Assembly: GCA_019420585.1 (NCBI GenBank)
Contig: JAHZGX010000028.1
Span: 74,432-138,431, forward strand
Reading direction: 5' to 3'
DNA: 64,000 bases
From: Prevotellaceae bacterium
GTDB lineage: Bacteria; Bacteroidota; Bacteroidia; Bacteroidales; Bacteroidaceae
The position numbers and the translations under genes are program-made. The notes beneath the pieces were generated by a model that had not been told where the DNA came from, did no database searches, and saw only the letters and a program-made list of their open reading frames with translations. Below, piece after piece: positions 1 to 8,563 of this stretch (positions are counted from its first letter, which is position 1; each line of letters opens with the position of its first letter).

Positions 1-1609
1 CTGCCTTCATCCATCTGTTCAGCCAGGCAGAAGCCTCCTTCCGCTTGCCGGCTCTTGAATAGCATTCGTGTATGTGGCTGATGAGCCACACGTCCGGCTC
101 TTCCAGAAAGATTGCCTGAGTGTAGCAATGCAGGGCATCCTGCCAGTTCTCCTTGTGCTGGTAGCACTGTCCTCTGAGGCGTAACAGGCGTGTGCTGGTT
201 CCGTATTGTCGTGCCATGCTATCCAGAATACATGCCGCGGGAGTATATTCTTCGGCATCGATGAGCGTGCTCACGCAGTTCAAGCATTTGTCCTCGCTGC
301 CGGCTGGACGAAACCTCTGTTGCGCAATGAGTAGTTCAAAGGAAGCAAAAGGATTGTGCATGTCGTGTGCCATGGCCGAGTGGGTGAAGAATCGGTACAG
401 GTTCTGTATGGCATGCCTGATGGGTTGCTTGGGCGGGTTGGTGGCTTCTTCGTTCACTCCGGCCAGTTGCAACTGTTGCGTCATGGTTCTTGCCAGTCCT
501 TTATTGTTGTTTATCAGTTCGCACATGACGTATTTGTCTACATCGCAGTCTGTGCTCAGTTCCGTCATTCGTGCCAAGGCTTGGTTCTCCGTTCCGTCCT
601 GTTCCACTGCTACGGATTGTGCCAGCGGATGCGTGGAATCGAAGGGAAGGAACCAATGCGCACACTTGCCCATGAACTTGCTGCTGTGCAGTAGGCTCAG
701 CCTGCCTAGGTTGGGATCATAGCCCATAAGCAGCCTCTTCTTCACATATTTCAGTTTAATGCGGAAGGCTTGCTTTAATGCCTTGTCTATCTCTTGCTGT
801 TGTATGACCTGCACTTCCTTCTCTTCGGCTTCTAGGTCTTTCTTTGATGCCAGGATGAGGGCAAATTCCTGTTGCACCACAAGTGCCGTCTGCAGCATCT
901 GCTGCAGGGATGCGTAGGGGTTGTGGCCGGCGAGGACTTCCAGGTCGCGGCCATATTGCTGATATAGGATGACGAGTCCTGTGACGGCAGTCAGGCGGGA
1001 CACCTCTTGCTGTGATTCGGCCATGAGTGTCAGCAAGGTGATTTTTTCCAGATCAGGAAATTCCCATGCTGACAGGAATACGGCCCAAATGAGATGCTGC
1101 TGTACCTGTGCGTCTTGGCGCAGGATGAAGTCGTTCCACAAAGTTGTGTCACGGCTGTTCCAAAGCGGGGATGTCCATAGGAAGTCAAAGACGGTGTCCT
1201 GGAGCGCGAACCGCTCCTCGGAAGGGAGCGTATGCGACCAGCGCTGCATAAGCGTGCGTGCATCACCTCCCTCCTGTAGCAGGCTTGCATGTGTCTTGCT
1301 GTAATGGTCGTTTCCCGACAGCAGGCGTACTGCTCTCTGTGCTCTAATGAGCAGCATCCACGTTTGCCTTACCATGTCCGACTGTATGTGAACCCGGTTT
1401 TTGTCCTCGCCTCCCTGCATTAGGAAAGAGAGCATGGCTCCGTAATTGTTTCTCAGTTCCTCGAAGTCTGCTCTTATCTGGCTGTCCTGGCAATACTGTA
1501 CCAACAGGCCCAGTTTGTCATGTGCCTCACTTATGTGTTGCACGTGGAGATCAGCCTGTGTGTCACTTGCCACTTGCCTCAGTGTGGAGTCGTTGATGCT
1601 GCGGTTCAT
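1..1609 (-). CDS. Tetratricopeptide-repeat protein, 3' end cut by the window edge
   Basis: An uninterrupted frame runs from an ATG at 1609 to the window edge, giving about 536 visible residues with no stop, so the C terminus is missing. The N-terminal 400 residues are helical, rich in Gln, Leu and Glu, and I do not recognise a family. The last visible 100 residues look like TPR helices (a pair of pattern LRLRGQCYQHKENWQDALHC followed by alternating Ala/Leu/Tyr positions), suggesting a protein-interaction scaffold. The start ATG overlaps the stop of the preceding substrate-binding-like gene as ATGA (1606-1609), so the two are probably translationally coupled. No signal peptide is visible, which suggests a cytoplasmic protein. 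The assignment rests only on the TPR-like end; the rest is unknown. Confidence 0.75.
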   Translation of the reverse strand, partial: MNRSINDSTLRQVASDTQADLHVQHISEAHDKLGLLVQYCQDSQIRADFEELRNNYGAMLSFLMQGGEDKNRVHIQSDMVRQTWMLLIRAQRAVRLLSGNDHYSKTHASLLQEGGDARTLMQRWSHTLPSEERFALQDTVFDFLWTSPLWNSRDTTLWNDFILRQDAQVQQHLIWAVFLSAWEFPDLEKITLLTLMAESQQEVSRLTAVTGLVILYQQYGRDLEVLAGHNPYASLQQMLQTALVVQQEFALILASKKDLEAEEKEVQVIQQQEIDKALKQAFRIKLKYVKKRLLMGYDPNLGRLSLLHSSKFMGKCAHWFLPFDSTHPLAQSVAVEQDGTENQALARMTELSTDCDVDKYVMCELINNNKGLARTMTQQLQLAGVNEEATNPPKQPIRHAIQNLYRFFTHSAMAHDMHNPFASFELLIAQQRFRPAGSEDKCLNCVSTLIDAEEYTPAACILDSMARQYGTSTRLLRLRGQCYQHKENWQDALHCYTQAIFLEEPDVWLISHIHECYSRAGKRKEASAWLNRWMKA

Positions 1610-2568
1610 TCAGGTTGCTTTGATAGGAAATCTTGCGTGGAGTGTATTGGGGGCAGGCGGTTTTGCTGGCGCAGCCATTCGGCGGCAGTGTCCACCTCCT
1701 GTGCGGTGATTGCCCGTGGTGTGGGCAGTGGCGGGAGTTTTATGGTGTCGGCCAAAAGTGGCGGAAGCCCGTATTCTACTTTTAGTATGGCTTTTACAGT
1801 GTCTCTGTTTACATCGGAGTTCATCCGTTCGATGGCCATGCGGTACACTTTTGCAAAGAGTATAGATTTTGTTTCGTGCGTGCTCTTTTTATCCTCCCGG
1901 TGCGGCATGATCCATAGTGCATTGCATAGGCTTGGAGTCTTTGTGCGGTTTATGCGCCTGTGTCCTTCCTGTATGGCCCATGTTACATAAGGTTCCGGCA
2001 GCATGGCTGCATCAATGAGCCCGTTGCGGAGCATGTCTGCACGCAGGAAAATATCGTTGATTTGCGGGCGGAAGATGAGGCTCAGTTCTATGTCTGAGTC
2101 TGTAATCATGCGCTGGCACCAGTAGTCGGTGCATGAGAGGCGGCTTATGGCCACCATCTTTTCCTTCATCTGCTGCATGTGCTTGACTCTCTTGCCCTTG
2201 AGTGCAATCATGGAGAGTGGTTCGTCTATGGCCAAAAGCGGTGTCACGGAAAGTGTGTCGCTCTGCAACCTAAGGGCGCGGAAGGGATCGGACATGGCTA
2301 CCTGTACGTGTCCACGCAGCACACTTGTATCCACGTCCATCTGTGCCCGGTATCTCCATAACTGCACGTTCACCCCGGCAGAGTCAAACATTCCCATGCG
2401 TTGGGCATAGTACACCGGCAGGCAACTAAGTGTTGGAAGTACGGCTACGTTCAGTGCGGTGGTATCTGTGCCGCAGGGATTACCCACATACGGCAAGGCC
2501 TCCTGTCTCTTGGTACAGGAGGCCATCGCCAGTATGAATGTCAGTAATATTGTCCCGTGGAGTCTCAT
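1606..2568 (-). CDS. ABC-type substrate-binding lipoprotein (NMT1/SsuA-like)
   Basis: A 320-residue protein with a lipoprotein signal: hydrophobic segment ending in the lipobox M-A-S-C with Cys at residue 18. The mature part resembles the NMT1/SsuA periplasmic-binding-protein fold: an early strand LNVAVLPTLSCLPVYYAQRMGMF, a DTSVLRGHVQVAMSDP stretch, and a lobe-2 signature LIDAAMLPEPYVTWA typical of nitrate/sulfonate/thiamine-precursor binding proteins. The ligand cannot be inferred. No permease or ATPase gene lies nearby, so it may be an orphan or a sensor. It starts inside the pgk stop codon (ATGA, 2565-2568) and its own stop overlaps the next TPR gene, forming a tight three-gene chain. Confidence 0.7.
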   Translation of the reverse strand: MRLHGTILLTFILAMASCTKRQEALPYVGNPCGTDTTALNVAVLPTLSCLPVYYAQRMGMFDSAGVNVQLWRYRAQMDVDTSVLRGHVQVAMSDPFRALRLQSDTLSVTPLLAIDEPLSMIALKGKRVKHMQQMKEKMVAISRLSCTDYWCQRMITDSDIELSLIFRPQINDIFLRADMLRNGLIDAAMLPEPYVTWAIQEGHRRINRTKTPSLCNALWIMPHREDKKSTHETKSILFAKVYRMAIERMNSDVNRDTVKAILKVEYGLPPLLADTIKLPPLPTPRAITAQEVDTAAEWLRQQNRLPPIHSTQDFLSKQPE

Positions 2569-3836
2569 TCGCCCTTGATGGCAGCCACTCCGGGAAGCAC
2601 CTTGCCTTCGATAGCCTCAAGCAGTGCACCACCACCGGTGGAGATGTAAGACACCTTGTCAGTCAGACCAAATTTGGTGCAGCAAGCCACGGAGTCTCCG
2701 CCGCCGATGAGTGAGAATGCTCCCTCGGCAGTTGCCTTGGCAATAGCCTCGCCGATAGCCTTGCTTCCTGCGGTGAAGTCATCGCACTCGAAGCAGCCGG
2801 CAGGACCGTTCCACAGGATGGTCTTGGCACCTTCGATGGCCTTGGCGAACTTCTCGCGGCTCAATGGGCCTGCGTCCAGGCCTTCAAATTCTGCGGGTAT
2901 GGCGTTTGATGGAAACACTTCAACCTTGGCACCTTCCTTGACGCAGAAATTGCCAAAGTCATAACCGGTGCAGCATACAGAGTCAACGCCCAGCACGAGT
3001 TCCACACCGTTCTCCTTGGCGGTCTTCTCTACATCTAGGGCAACATCCAGTTTGTCCAACTCAACGATTGACTGTCCGATTTCGCCTCCATGAGCCTTCG
3101 AGAAGGTGTAAGTCATGCCGCCACAGAGGATGAGTTTGTCCACCTTGCCCAGCAGATTCTGTATGATGCCAATCTTTGACGATACCTTGGAACCGCCCAT
3201 GATGGCTACGAAGGGACGCTTGATGTTGCTCAGCACATTGTCCACAGCCTTTACTTCCTTTTCCATTAGGTAACCCAGCATCTTGCTGTCGGCATCGAAG
3301 TAGTCGGCGATTACGGCTGTTGAGGCATGCTTGCGGTGTGCGGTGCCAAATGCATCCATCACGTAGCAGTCTGCATAAGAGGCAAGTTTCTTTGCGAAAT
3401 CCTTCTGGCGTGTCTTCATCTCCTTTTTGGCAGCGTCGTAAGCAGGGTCTTCCTTGTCAATGCCCACGGGCTTGCCTTCCTCTTCAGGATAGAAACGCAG
3501 GTTCTCCAGCAGCAGTGCCTGTCCCATGGGAAGTGTCTTCACTGCCTCGGCAGCATCGGCGCAGTCGGGTGCGAATGCCACAGGGACACCCAGTGCCTTC
3601 TCCACAGCCTCACGTATTCTGCCCAGTGAGAGTTTGGGGTTCACCTTGCCCTTGGGCTTGCCCATGTGGCTCATGATGATGCATGCACCACCGTCTGCCA
3701 GGATCTTCTTCAGTGTGGGCAGTGCGCCACGGATGCGTGTGTCGTCTGTGATGTGACCATTCTCGTCCAAGGGCACATTGAAGTCCACGCGGACAATAGC
3801 CTTCTTGCCGGCGAAATTGTACTCGTTGATAGTCAT
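2565..3836 (-). CDS. pgk: Phosphoglycerate kinase
   Basis: A 423-residue cytoplasmic glycolytic kinase that transfers phosphate between 1,3-bisphosphoglycerate and ADP. The signature RVDFNVP is at residues 16-22, the basic substrate loop SHMGKPKG near residue 56, and the C-terminal nucleotide-binding loops GGGDS and STGGGA are intact. The length is slightly above the usual 390-415 residues, as in other Bacteroidales. The start at 3836 has a Bacteroidota -7 element about 50 nt upstream. It is unusual that the stop codon overlaps the start of a substrate-binding lipoprotein gene, so pgk heads an operon with two genes of unclear relation to glycolysis. Confidence 0.98.
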   Translation of the reverse strand: MTINEYNFAGKKAIVRVDFNVPLDENGHITDDTRIRGALPTLKKILADGGACIIMSHMGKPKGKVNPKLSLGRIREAVEKALGVPVAFAPDCADAAEAVKTLPMGQALLLENLRFYPEEEGKPVGIDKEDPAYDAAKKEMKTRQKDFAKKLASYADCYVMDAFGTAHRKHASTAVIADYFDADSKMLGYLMEKEVKAVDNVLSNIKRPFVAIMGGSKVSSKIGIIQNLLGKVDKLILCGGMTYTFSKAHGGEIGQSIVELDKLDVALDVEKTAKENGVELVLGVDSVCCTGYDFGNFCVKEGAKVEVFPSNAIPAEFEGLDAGPLSREKFAKAIEGAKTILWNGPAGCFECDDFTAGSKAIGEAIAKATAEGAFSLIGGGDSVACCTKFGLTDKVSYISTGGGALLEAIEGKVLPGVAAIKGE

Positions 3837-3884
3837 AATAGATATATGTTAATAGTTTGTGTATCTTTTCTGCTTCGCTATGTG

Positions 3885-3892
3885 CAAAGTTA
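3885..3892 (-). promoter_or_regulatory. Promoter -7 element of pgk
   Basis: The minus strand reads TAACTTTG here, the Bacteroidota -7 consensus TAnnTTTG, about 50 nt upstream of the pgk start. The matching -33 region would lie in the 3' end of nth. No clean TTTG is present at the ideal spacing. Confidence 0.6.
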
Positions 3893-3908
3893 TGCCATTT
3901 TTCCCAAA

Positions 3909-4544
3909 TCAAGCCATTTTTCTTCTGCAAATGTCATGCAGGCCACAATGTGCGCAGTCGGGTTTCAGCGCGGTGCACACATATCGGCCGTGCAGGATGA
4001 GCCAGTGGTGGGCATCATGCAGTACCTCAGGGGAAAAATGGCGGGTAAGCATGCGCTCCACACTGAGTGGTGTGGTGCATGAGGACGGCACGAGACCAAT
4101 GCGGTGACTCACCCGGAACACATGGGTGTCCACGGCCATTGCCGCTTGGTGAAAGACTACGCTAAGCATCACGTTGGCTGTTTTGCGTCCCACTCCGGGC
4201 AGGCGCGTGAGTTCCTGCATGGTGGAGGGTACTTGGCCGCCGTAGTCGCGCTGCAGCATAGTGGCCATTCCCACCAGGTGCCGTGCCTTGTTGTTGGGGT
4301 AGGACACGCTCTTGATGTATTCGTATATCACTTCGGGTGTGGCCAGTGACATGGCTTCGGCGTTAGGATAGTCGTGCAGGAGTGCGGGAGTGACGGTGTT
4401 GACCCTGCGGTCGGTGCACTGTGCACTCAGGATGACGGCCACCAGCAGACCGAAAGGCGAATCGTAATGCAGTTCGGTCTGTACAGACGGCATCTCCCTT
4501 TGGAAGTACTCCGTCACTTTTTGGTACAGTTCTTTCCTTGTCAT
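3909..4544 (-). CDS. nth: Endonuclease III (DNA glycosylase/AP lyase)
   Basis: A 211-residue base-excision-repair enzyme that removes oxidised pyrimidines and nicks abasic sites. The helix-hairpin-helix LPGVGRKTANV spans residues 115-125 with catalytic Lys121, and the catalytic Asp is Asp139 in VDTHV. The C-terminal 4Fe-4S cluster ligands are Cys190, Cys197, Cys200 and Cys206, matching the family spacing C-X6-C-X2-C-X5-C. Length and motifs are complete. A strong consensus promoter lies 110 nt upstream, but a terminator-like hairpin sits between that promoter and the gene. Confidence 0.97.
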   Translation of the reverse strand: MTRKELYQKVTEYFQREMPSVQTELHYDSPFGLLVAVILSAQCTDRRVNTVTPALLHDYPNAEAMSLATPEVIYEYIKSVSYPNNKARHLVGMATMLQRDYGGQVPSTMQELTRLPGVGRKTANVMLSVVFHQAAMAVDTHVFRVSHRIGLVPSSCTTPLSVERMLTRHFSPEVLHDAHHWLILHGRYVCTALKPDCAHCGLHDICRRKMA

Positions 4545-4575
4545 GTTGTTGCTTATGTTTTGTATAACGGTGTAT

Positions 4576-4604
4576 AAGAAAGGGGGCTGCAGAACGCAGT
4601 CCCC
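4576..4604 (-). terminator. Terminator-like hairpin in the nth leader
   Basis: On the minus strand GGGGACTGC and GCAGCCCCC pair around a GTTCT loop (one A-C mismatch) and are followed by TTTCTT. It lies downstream of the DUF5723 gene and also downstream of a consensus promoter at 4652-4682, but upstream of nth. It could terminate DUF5723 transcripts, attenuate nth, or end a short RNA. Confidence 0.7.
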
Positions 4605-4651
4605 TCAGTCTTTTTACCTTAGGATAAAGTGTATAATAATGAATGTATGGA

Positions 4652-4682
4652 CAAAGTTAGCCTTTTCCTACTTGTCTGCAAA
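4652..4682 (-). promoter_or_regulatory. Near-perfect Bacteroidota promoter upstream of nth
   Basis: The minus strand carries TTTG, a 19-nt spacer and TAACTTTG, matching both the -33 and -7 consensus. Transcription would start near 4648, about 105 nt before the nth start codon and about 45 nt before the terminator-like hairpin at 4576-4604. Confidence 0.75.
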
Positions 4683-4751
4683 GGCATTCCGCGTTTTTTT
4701 ACTCTTTTTCTTGGCGGCTTCATGTTGCTGCATGGGTAGATGACGATGTGC

Positions 4752-6164
4752 TCATACGTTGGACAGGGGAAATCCGAATCCAAAGGACACGTTATTGTTG
4801 GCTCTGTTGATGGGAATGCCGTATTTACCCATTTTGCTCAGGAAGCAGTCGGTGCCTACAAAGAAATTGAATTTCTTGGCATGCAGGTCAAGCACCATGC
4901 CACCGGAGACTCCACAAGAGGAAACTGCCCCGCTTAGTGATACCTCAACGCACTTGACGGGACGTACGTTTACCGAGAGCATGCCCTGGTGCCATGCGTA
5001 TTGTCCGGCCATGCGGCTTGTGTAGAGGAAGCCAAAGCGCAACTTGTCATATGAGGGCAAGGCATATTCGGCACCCAGGTGCAGGGTGGGTGAGAGTGCA
5101 TGGCTCTTGCGTTTGCTTCCGTCATTATATACAGAGAACATGTCACTCAGGTCATCGCCAATGTCACTTAACTGGTCGTCTATCGTGCTGCTGTTCTCTT
5201 TGTCTCCGCCTGCATAGAAATCGTCCTCGAAACCCTCAAATGTCCATTCTCCGGAGGAAGACATGCATTGGGTGTTCTTCCATCCGATGGCACCGAGGTC
5301 GGTTAGTGAGGCACTCACGGTGAGATTTTCCATGGGCTTCCATGTGACTCCCAGGTCAATGGCCGCTCCGAATCCGCTAAGTCCGCCGATGTTGTCATCG
5401 AAACCGTCCACGCGGTTGCGGTCTGGATTTTCTGGGTCTACCTCCTCACTCAGTTTGACATCTGCGCCAAGCAGTGCCGCCTCGGCGGAAATCTTTCCGC
5501 TTACGCGCCAATAGTCGTCATCAAGATGCAGGTGGATGCGGTCGACGTTCATGTCGGCATAGGCGGCACCGAAGAGGAATTTCAGTTTTCCGCCCACAGT
5601 CCACTGGTCATTCACCTTGTGAGAGTGCCCGAGGCCGAGTTCCACGAAGTTCTCCGTACGTGCTCCCAAGTCGGTTATGTCATAGTCTGATTTGTTTCCG
5701 GTGCTCTTCATGAATTCAAACATGGTTTTGGGGATGCTCACGTTGGTGTTTGATCGGATGTTCATTTCCACGGAGTTAAAGCCTCCGAAACCCTTGAATG
5801 CGAAGCCGAATATCTGCCACTTAAGGTTTACCCCCAGGCGGTTGTTGTCCTTCAGTTTCCCAAGAAACTCCGAGGCATCCACGTTGGGGTGCATGAAGGT
5901 GGTCAGCGTGTGTCCGTCCACTCCATATCCTTCCCAGGTTGGCTGCATGTCGAAGATGAATTTCTTGGCTCCCAGGTTGCCTGTCGTGCCGATATTGAGG
6001 TTGCCCAGCAGTGGCATGGACACGTATTTGTGGTCAAGCAGTGCCGGGTTCATCTCGTGGCGCAGGTCGGATGTTTGCATGAAGTATGTGGTTCGTAATT
6101 CTTGGGCACGCATGTTCAGTGATGTGGTGAGCGCTGCGGCCAGGACTACCGTTCTGTATTTCAT
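4752..6164 (-). CDS. DUF5723-family outer-membrane protein
   Basis: A 470-residue exported protein with a Sec signal (hydrophobic residues 4-18, likely cleavage after MRA before Gln). The mature part starts with a conserved ...MQTSDLRHEMNPAL... segment and then alternates aromatic/hydrophobic and polar residues in many predicted beta strands, with repeated FGFxF/VGGKLKF/LGAEYALP motifs, as in DUF5723 proteins of Bacteroidales that resemble FadL/PorV-type barrels. It ends in FGFGFPLSNV. It lies about 120 nt downstream of, and in the same direction as, a large lipoprotein gene, so the pair may be co-transcribed. The function is unknown. Confidence 0.8.
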   Translation of the reverse strand: MKYRTVVLAAALTTSLNMRAQELRTTYFMQTSDLRHEMNPALLDHKYVSMPLLGNLNIGTTGNLGAKKFIFDMQPTWEGYGVDGHTLTTFMHPNVDASEFLGKLKDNNRLGVNLKWQIFGFAFKGFGGFNSVEMNIRSNTNVSIPKTMFEFMKSTGNKSDYDITDLGARTENFVELGLGHSHKVNDQWTVGGKLKFLFGAAYADMNVDRIHLHLDDDYWRVSGKISAEAALLGADVKLSEEVDPENPDRNRVDGFDDNIGGLSGFGAAIDLGVTWKPMENLTVSASLTDLGAIGWKNTQCMSSSGEWTFEGFEDDFYAGGDKENSSTIDDQLSDIGDDLSDMFSVYNDGSKRKSHALSPTLHLGAEYALPSYDKLRFGFLYTSRMAGQYAWHQGMLSVNVRPVKCVEVSLSGAVSSCGVSGGMVLDLHAKKFNFFVGTDCFLSKMGKYGIPINRANNNVSFGFGFPLSNV

Positions 6165-6285
6165 GAATTCTTTATGTGTTATGTTTGTGTTTGTTGTGTG
6201 TTCTCACTGTGGGTGTGATGGCATCCTGCACCTGTTGCCGGGCTTGCTTGCTGCAGTCTGGGAATAGGGCGCGTGCAGATGCTCA

Positions 6286-8064
6286 TCAGTTGAGGTTTAC
6301 CGTGACGGCTCCCTTGAGTCTGAGTTTGATGTCGGCTAGCCTGACGTACTGCTGTGCTGTGAGCGGCTGTGCCTGTACGTTCTCGTTGCTCTGTGCTGTG
6401 ACAACGAATAGGAAGTGGTCAATGAGCCTCAAGTCATAGGGGTTCTGCAGGTCTCCGTCCACCTGTAGGTCCGACTTCACTGGGCTTTTTCCCTCGCCCT
6501 GCCCAGCCTTGGCATTGACGGTGCTGAAGGTCACTCCTGGAACCGGCTTGCCGTAGGAGTCGCATGCCACGACTTGAAGCGTGAGTGCGAGTGGGATTGT
6601 GTTCTCAGCCGTGCAGTTTATTCTCAGGCCGTGTGCGGAGTAGTCTTCCAGGTCGTCGGAGACGCTTTCCGTGGAGTCCCTGTATACGATGCGGAATCCC
6701 TGTTCCACCTCCAGGGGGACGTACACGCTGTAGTCGGCAGTTGCCCGGTAGGTGCGTCCCATGCTCATGGTGGCCTCCTGCTGCAGCAGTGATACCCTGC
6801 CGTCCTTCATGTTCACCTCAATGCGGTCAGGCAGACGCTCAATCAGGTTGCCAAGATTGCTCACGCGCTGCACGATGTCAGTTGCTGCCACTTCGCTATC
6901 GGGGTCGTAAGGCTTGTTTCCGCTTTGGTGATAGTAGACCATATTGTTGCGCCCGTGTTGTATGGTAACCTGTGGCAAGTCCACGCGCTCGCTCCATCCC
7001 GACTTTCCGTTCTTGACTGAAGTGAGCGAGGCGGACAGGTTTGCGCCTACAGGCAGGGAGCGTGTGTCGATGGAGAACCTCAGCGTGGGGTTTGACACCT
7101 TTATCTTCGTGGTTTCGTCCTTGAGGAACTCCGGCAGGTTATCTGAGATGTTGATGGGCTCCACGTCCGGTGTGATTTCCGGGTCGAATATGCCCCGTAT
7201 GCTGTCTATGGTTATGTAGCCGTCATTGCGGAACTGGATGTCCAGCATGATGTCTGCGTAGTCTCCCTCCCTCATGACGAAACTGCTCTTTGCACTGAAA
7301 TAGGCCGTTCCTTGCATGGCAACCCGGGTTATCTCCTTGTTCAAATGCACCTCCCCGTTGGTGGGAATGCCTTCCTCTTTCAGGTCGATGTAGTCGATGT
7401 TGATTGCGCATACTTCCTTCTTGTCCGCTCCAACCTGCATGTTGCCGTTGTACGTCAGTATCCGCCCGTTCAGCGTCCAGCCTCTCGGCACCTCGCGCAA
7501 GTGCACGTACTTGGGCAGGGTAACAGAGAAGTCCTGCAGCCTGTCCAGTGTGAAGTCAACTGCGTTGCTGCTTTTCACGCTCACGGTGAGGCTTGCGCCG
7601 AAATCCTTGGGATAGACGCGTGTGATGCGCTTCACCTCGGCTCCGATGTCGTGGGCGGTGAAGTCGGCCTGGTTCTCTCCGTATGCGGTTCCGTGCAGGC
7701 TGGTGCCGGCTGGTATGGTGATTTCATCGGCTGCAGGCACGCCCATCTGATTCCAGAACTCAGTGTCCCAGCCCACCACGTGCTGCGTGCACGTTATGCG
7801 CGCCAGGCGGTCGACGCTCGACGTGAGGTCTTGTACGGTGTAGTTGAGTTCCGTGCTCCCATGCTCGGTCAGATAGAAGCGGTTGGAGGCATCAATCTTT
7901 GTGTTTCCGTCCGTGTCGATGATGTCTTTCAGATAAATCTTTTCTGTGTTTCCCAGTTTGACCTTGAGCCCGTTTGCTCCCAGTCCCATGGTGAGGTCCG
8001 GGTCGGTGGGATCGTAGGAGGTGTCGATGCAGCCCGCCAGCAGGCAAAGTGCAGATGCGTACAT
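6286..8064 (-). CDS. Large cell-envelope lipoprotein, function unknown
   Basis: I place the start at 8064, where a short lipoprotein signal begins (MYASALCLLAGC, lipobox L-A-G-C with Cys at residue 12); the frame is open to 8178, but the upstream 38 residues are basic and lack export features. The mature protein of about 580 residues is rich in beta strand, with repeated domains that each end in hydrophobic/aromatic strands, plus statements of ordered strands such as YSVYVPLEVEQGFRIVYRD. It looks like an envelope protein built from Ig-like or BACON-like sandwiches, but I do not recognise a named family. It precedes the DUF5723 gene in the same direction. Confidence 0.75.
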   Translation of the reverse strand: MYASALCLLAGCIDTSYDPTDPDLTMGLGANGLKVKLGNTEKIYLKDIIDTDGNTKIDASNRFYLTEHGSTELNYTVQDLTSSVDRLARITCTQHVVGWDTEFWNQMGVPAADEITIPAGTSLHGTAYGENQADFTAHDIGAEVKRITRVYPKDFGASLTVSVKSSNAVDFTLDRLQDFSVTLPKYVHLREVPRGWTLNGRILTYNGNMQVGADKKEVCAINIDYIDLKEEGIPTNGEVHLNKEITRVAMQGTAYFSAKSSFVMREGDYADIMLDIQFRNDGYITIDSIRGIFDPEITPDVEPINISDNLPEFLKDETTKIKVSNPTLRFSIDTRSLPVGANLSASLTSVKNGKSGWSERVDLPQVTIQHGRNNMVYYHQSGNKPYDPDSEVAATDIVQRVSNLGNLIERLPDRIEVNMKDGRVSLLQQEATMSMGRTYRATADYSVYVPLEVEQGFRIVYRDSTESVSDDLEDYSAHGLRINCTAENTIPLALTLQVVACDSYGKPVPGVTFSTVNAKAGQGEGKSPVKSDLQVDGDLQNPYDLRLIDHFLFVVTAQSNENVQAQPLTAQQYVRLADIKLRLKGAVTVNLN

Positions 8065-8343
8065 GATGCGGTGCAGCAGCCGTATTGCTCCCGTGCGGCG
8101 GCTCGGTGCATGGCAGGCGCGTGCGCAGGTTGCCTTGCTGCCCTTCTCGTCCAGAATGTGATGTGTTCTTAAAAGCATTTATGTATGTGTAATGTTAATG
8201 TGCGGTATGTGTAATATTTATGTGAAGCATGTGCGGTGCTGCCGTTCAGGCATTCCATAACCTGCGCTGAATACTCTGTCTCATTACATTGTGGTATTTG
8301 CGCGGCTGCAGGTGAGTACCTGCTCGTGCTTCAATGATTTTCT

Positions 8344-8351
8344 GCAAAGAT
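8344..8351 (-). promoter_or_regulatory. Promoter -7 element for the lipoprotein/DUF5723 genes
   Basis: TATCTTTG on the minus strand, followed by a leader of about 275 nt before the lipoprotein start at 8064. The stretch 8065-8563 has no gene that I can support and holds this element plus two divergent plus-strand ones. Confidence 0.5.
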
Positions 8352-8386
8352 ATGTTAATTCTTTCAAATAAAAGTAACAGATGGGG

Positions 8387-8394
8387 TAACTTTG
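8387..8394 (+). promoter_or_regulatory. Distal plus-strand promoter -7 element
   Basis: TAACTTTG, about 170 nt upstream of the surface-protein start at 8564. It is the first of two tandem candidate promoters. Confidence 0.45.
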
Positions 8395-8484
8395 TGCAGG
8401 CGCGTTTTTCTTTACGGAACGGTCGGTGCTGCGTAAGGTGCAGGCGAGATGCTCCTGAGGTGCGGGAGAGATGCTTTTATTTCG

Positions 8485-8492
8485 TATCTTTG
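8485..8492 (+). promoter_or_regulatory. Proximal promoter -7 element of the surface-protein gene
   Basis: TATCTTTG, about 70 nt before the start at 8564. It is preceded by a T-rich stretch. The position supports choosing the ATG at 8564 rather than the upstream in-frame ATG at 8471, which would lie before the promoter. Confidence 0.6.
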
Positions 8493-8563
8493 CAGCGCGG
8501 AAGGCGTGGGCGGGCAGTCCTGCATGCGTCCGTGCAACTACTATATATAATAATGTATACGGA

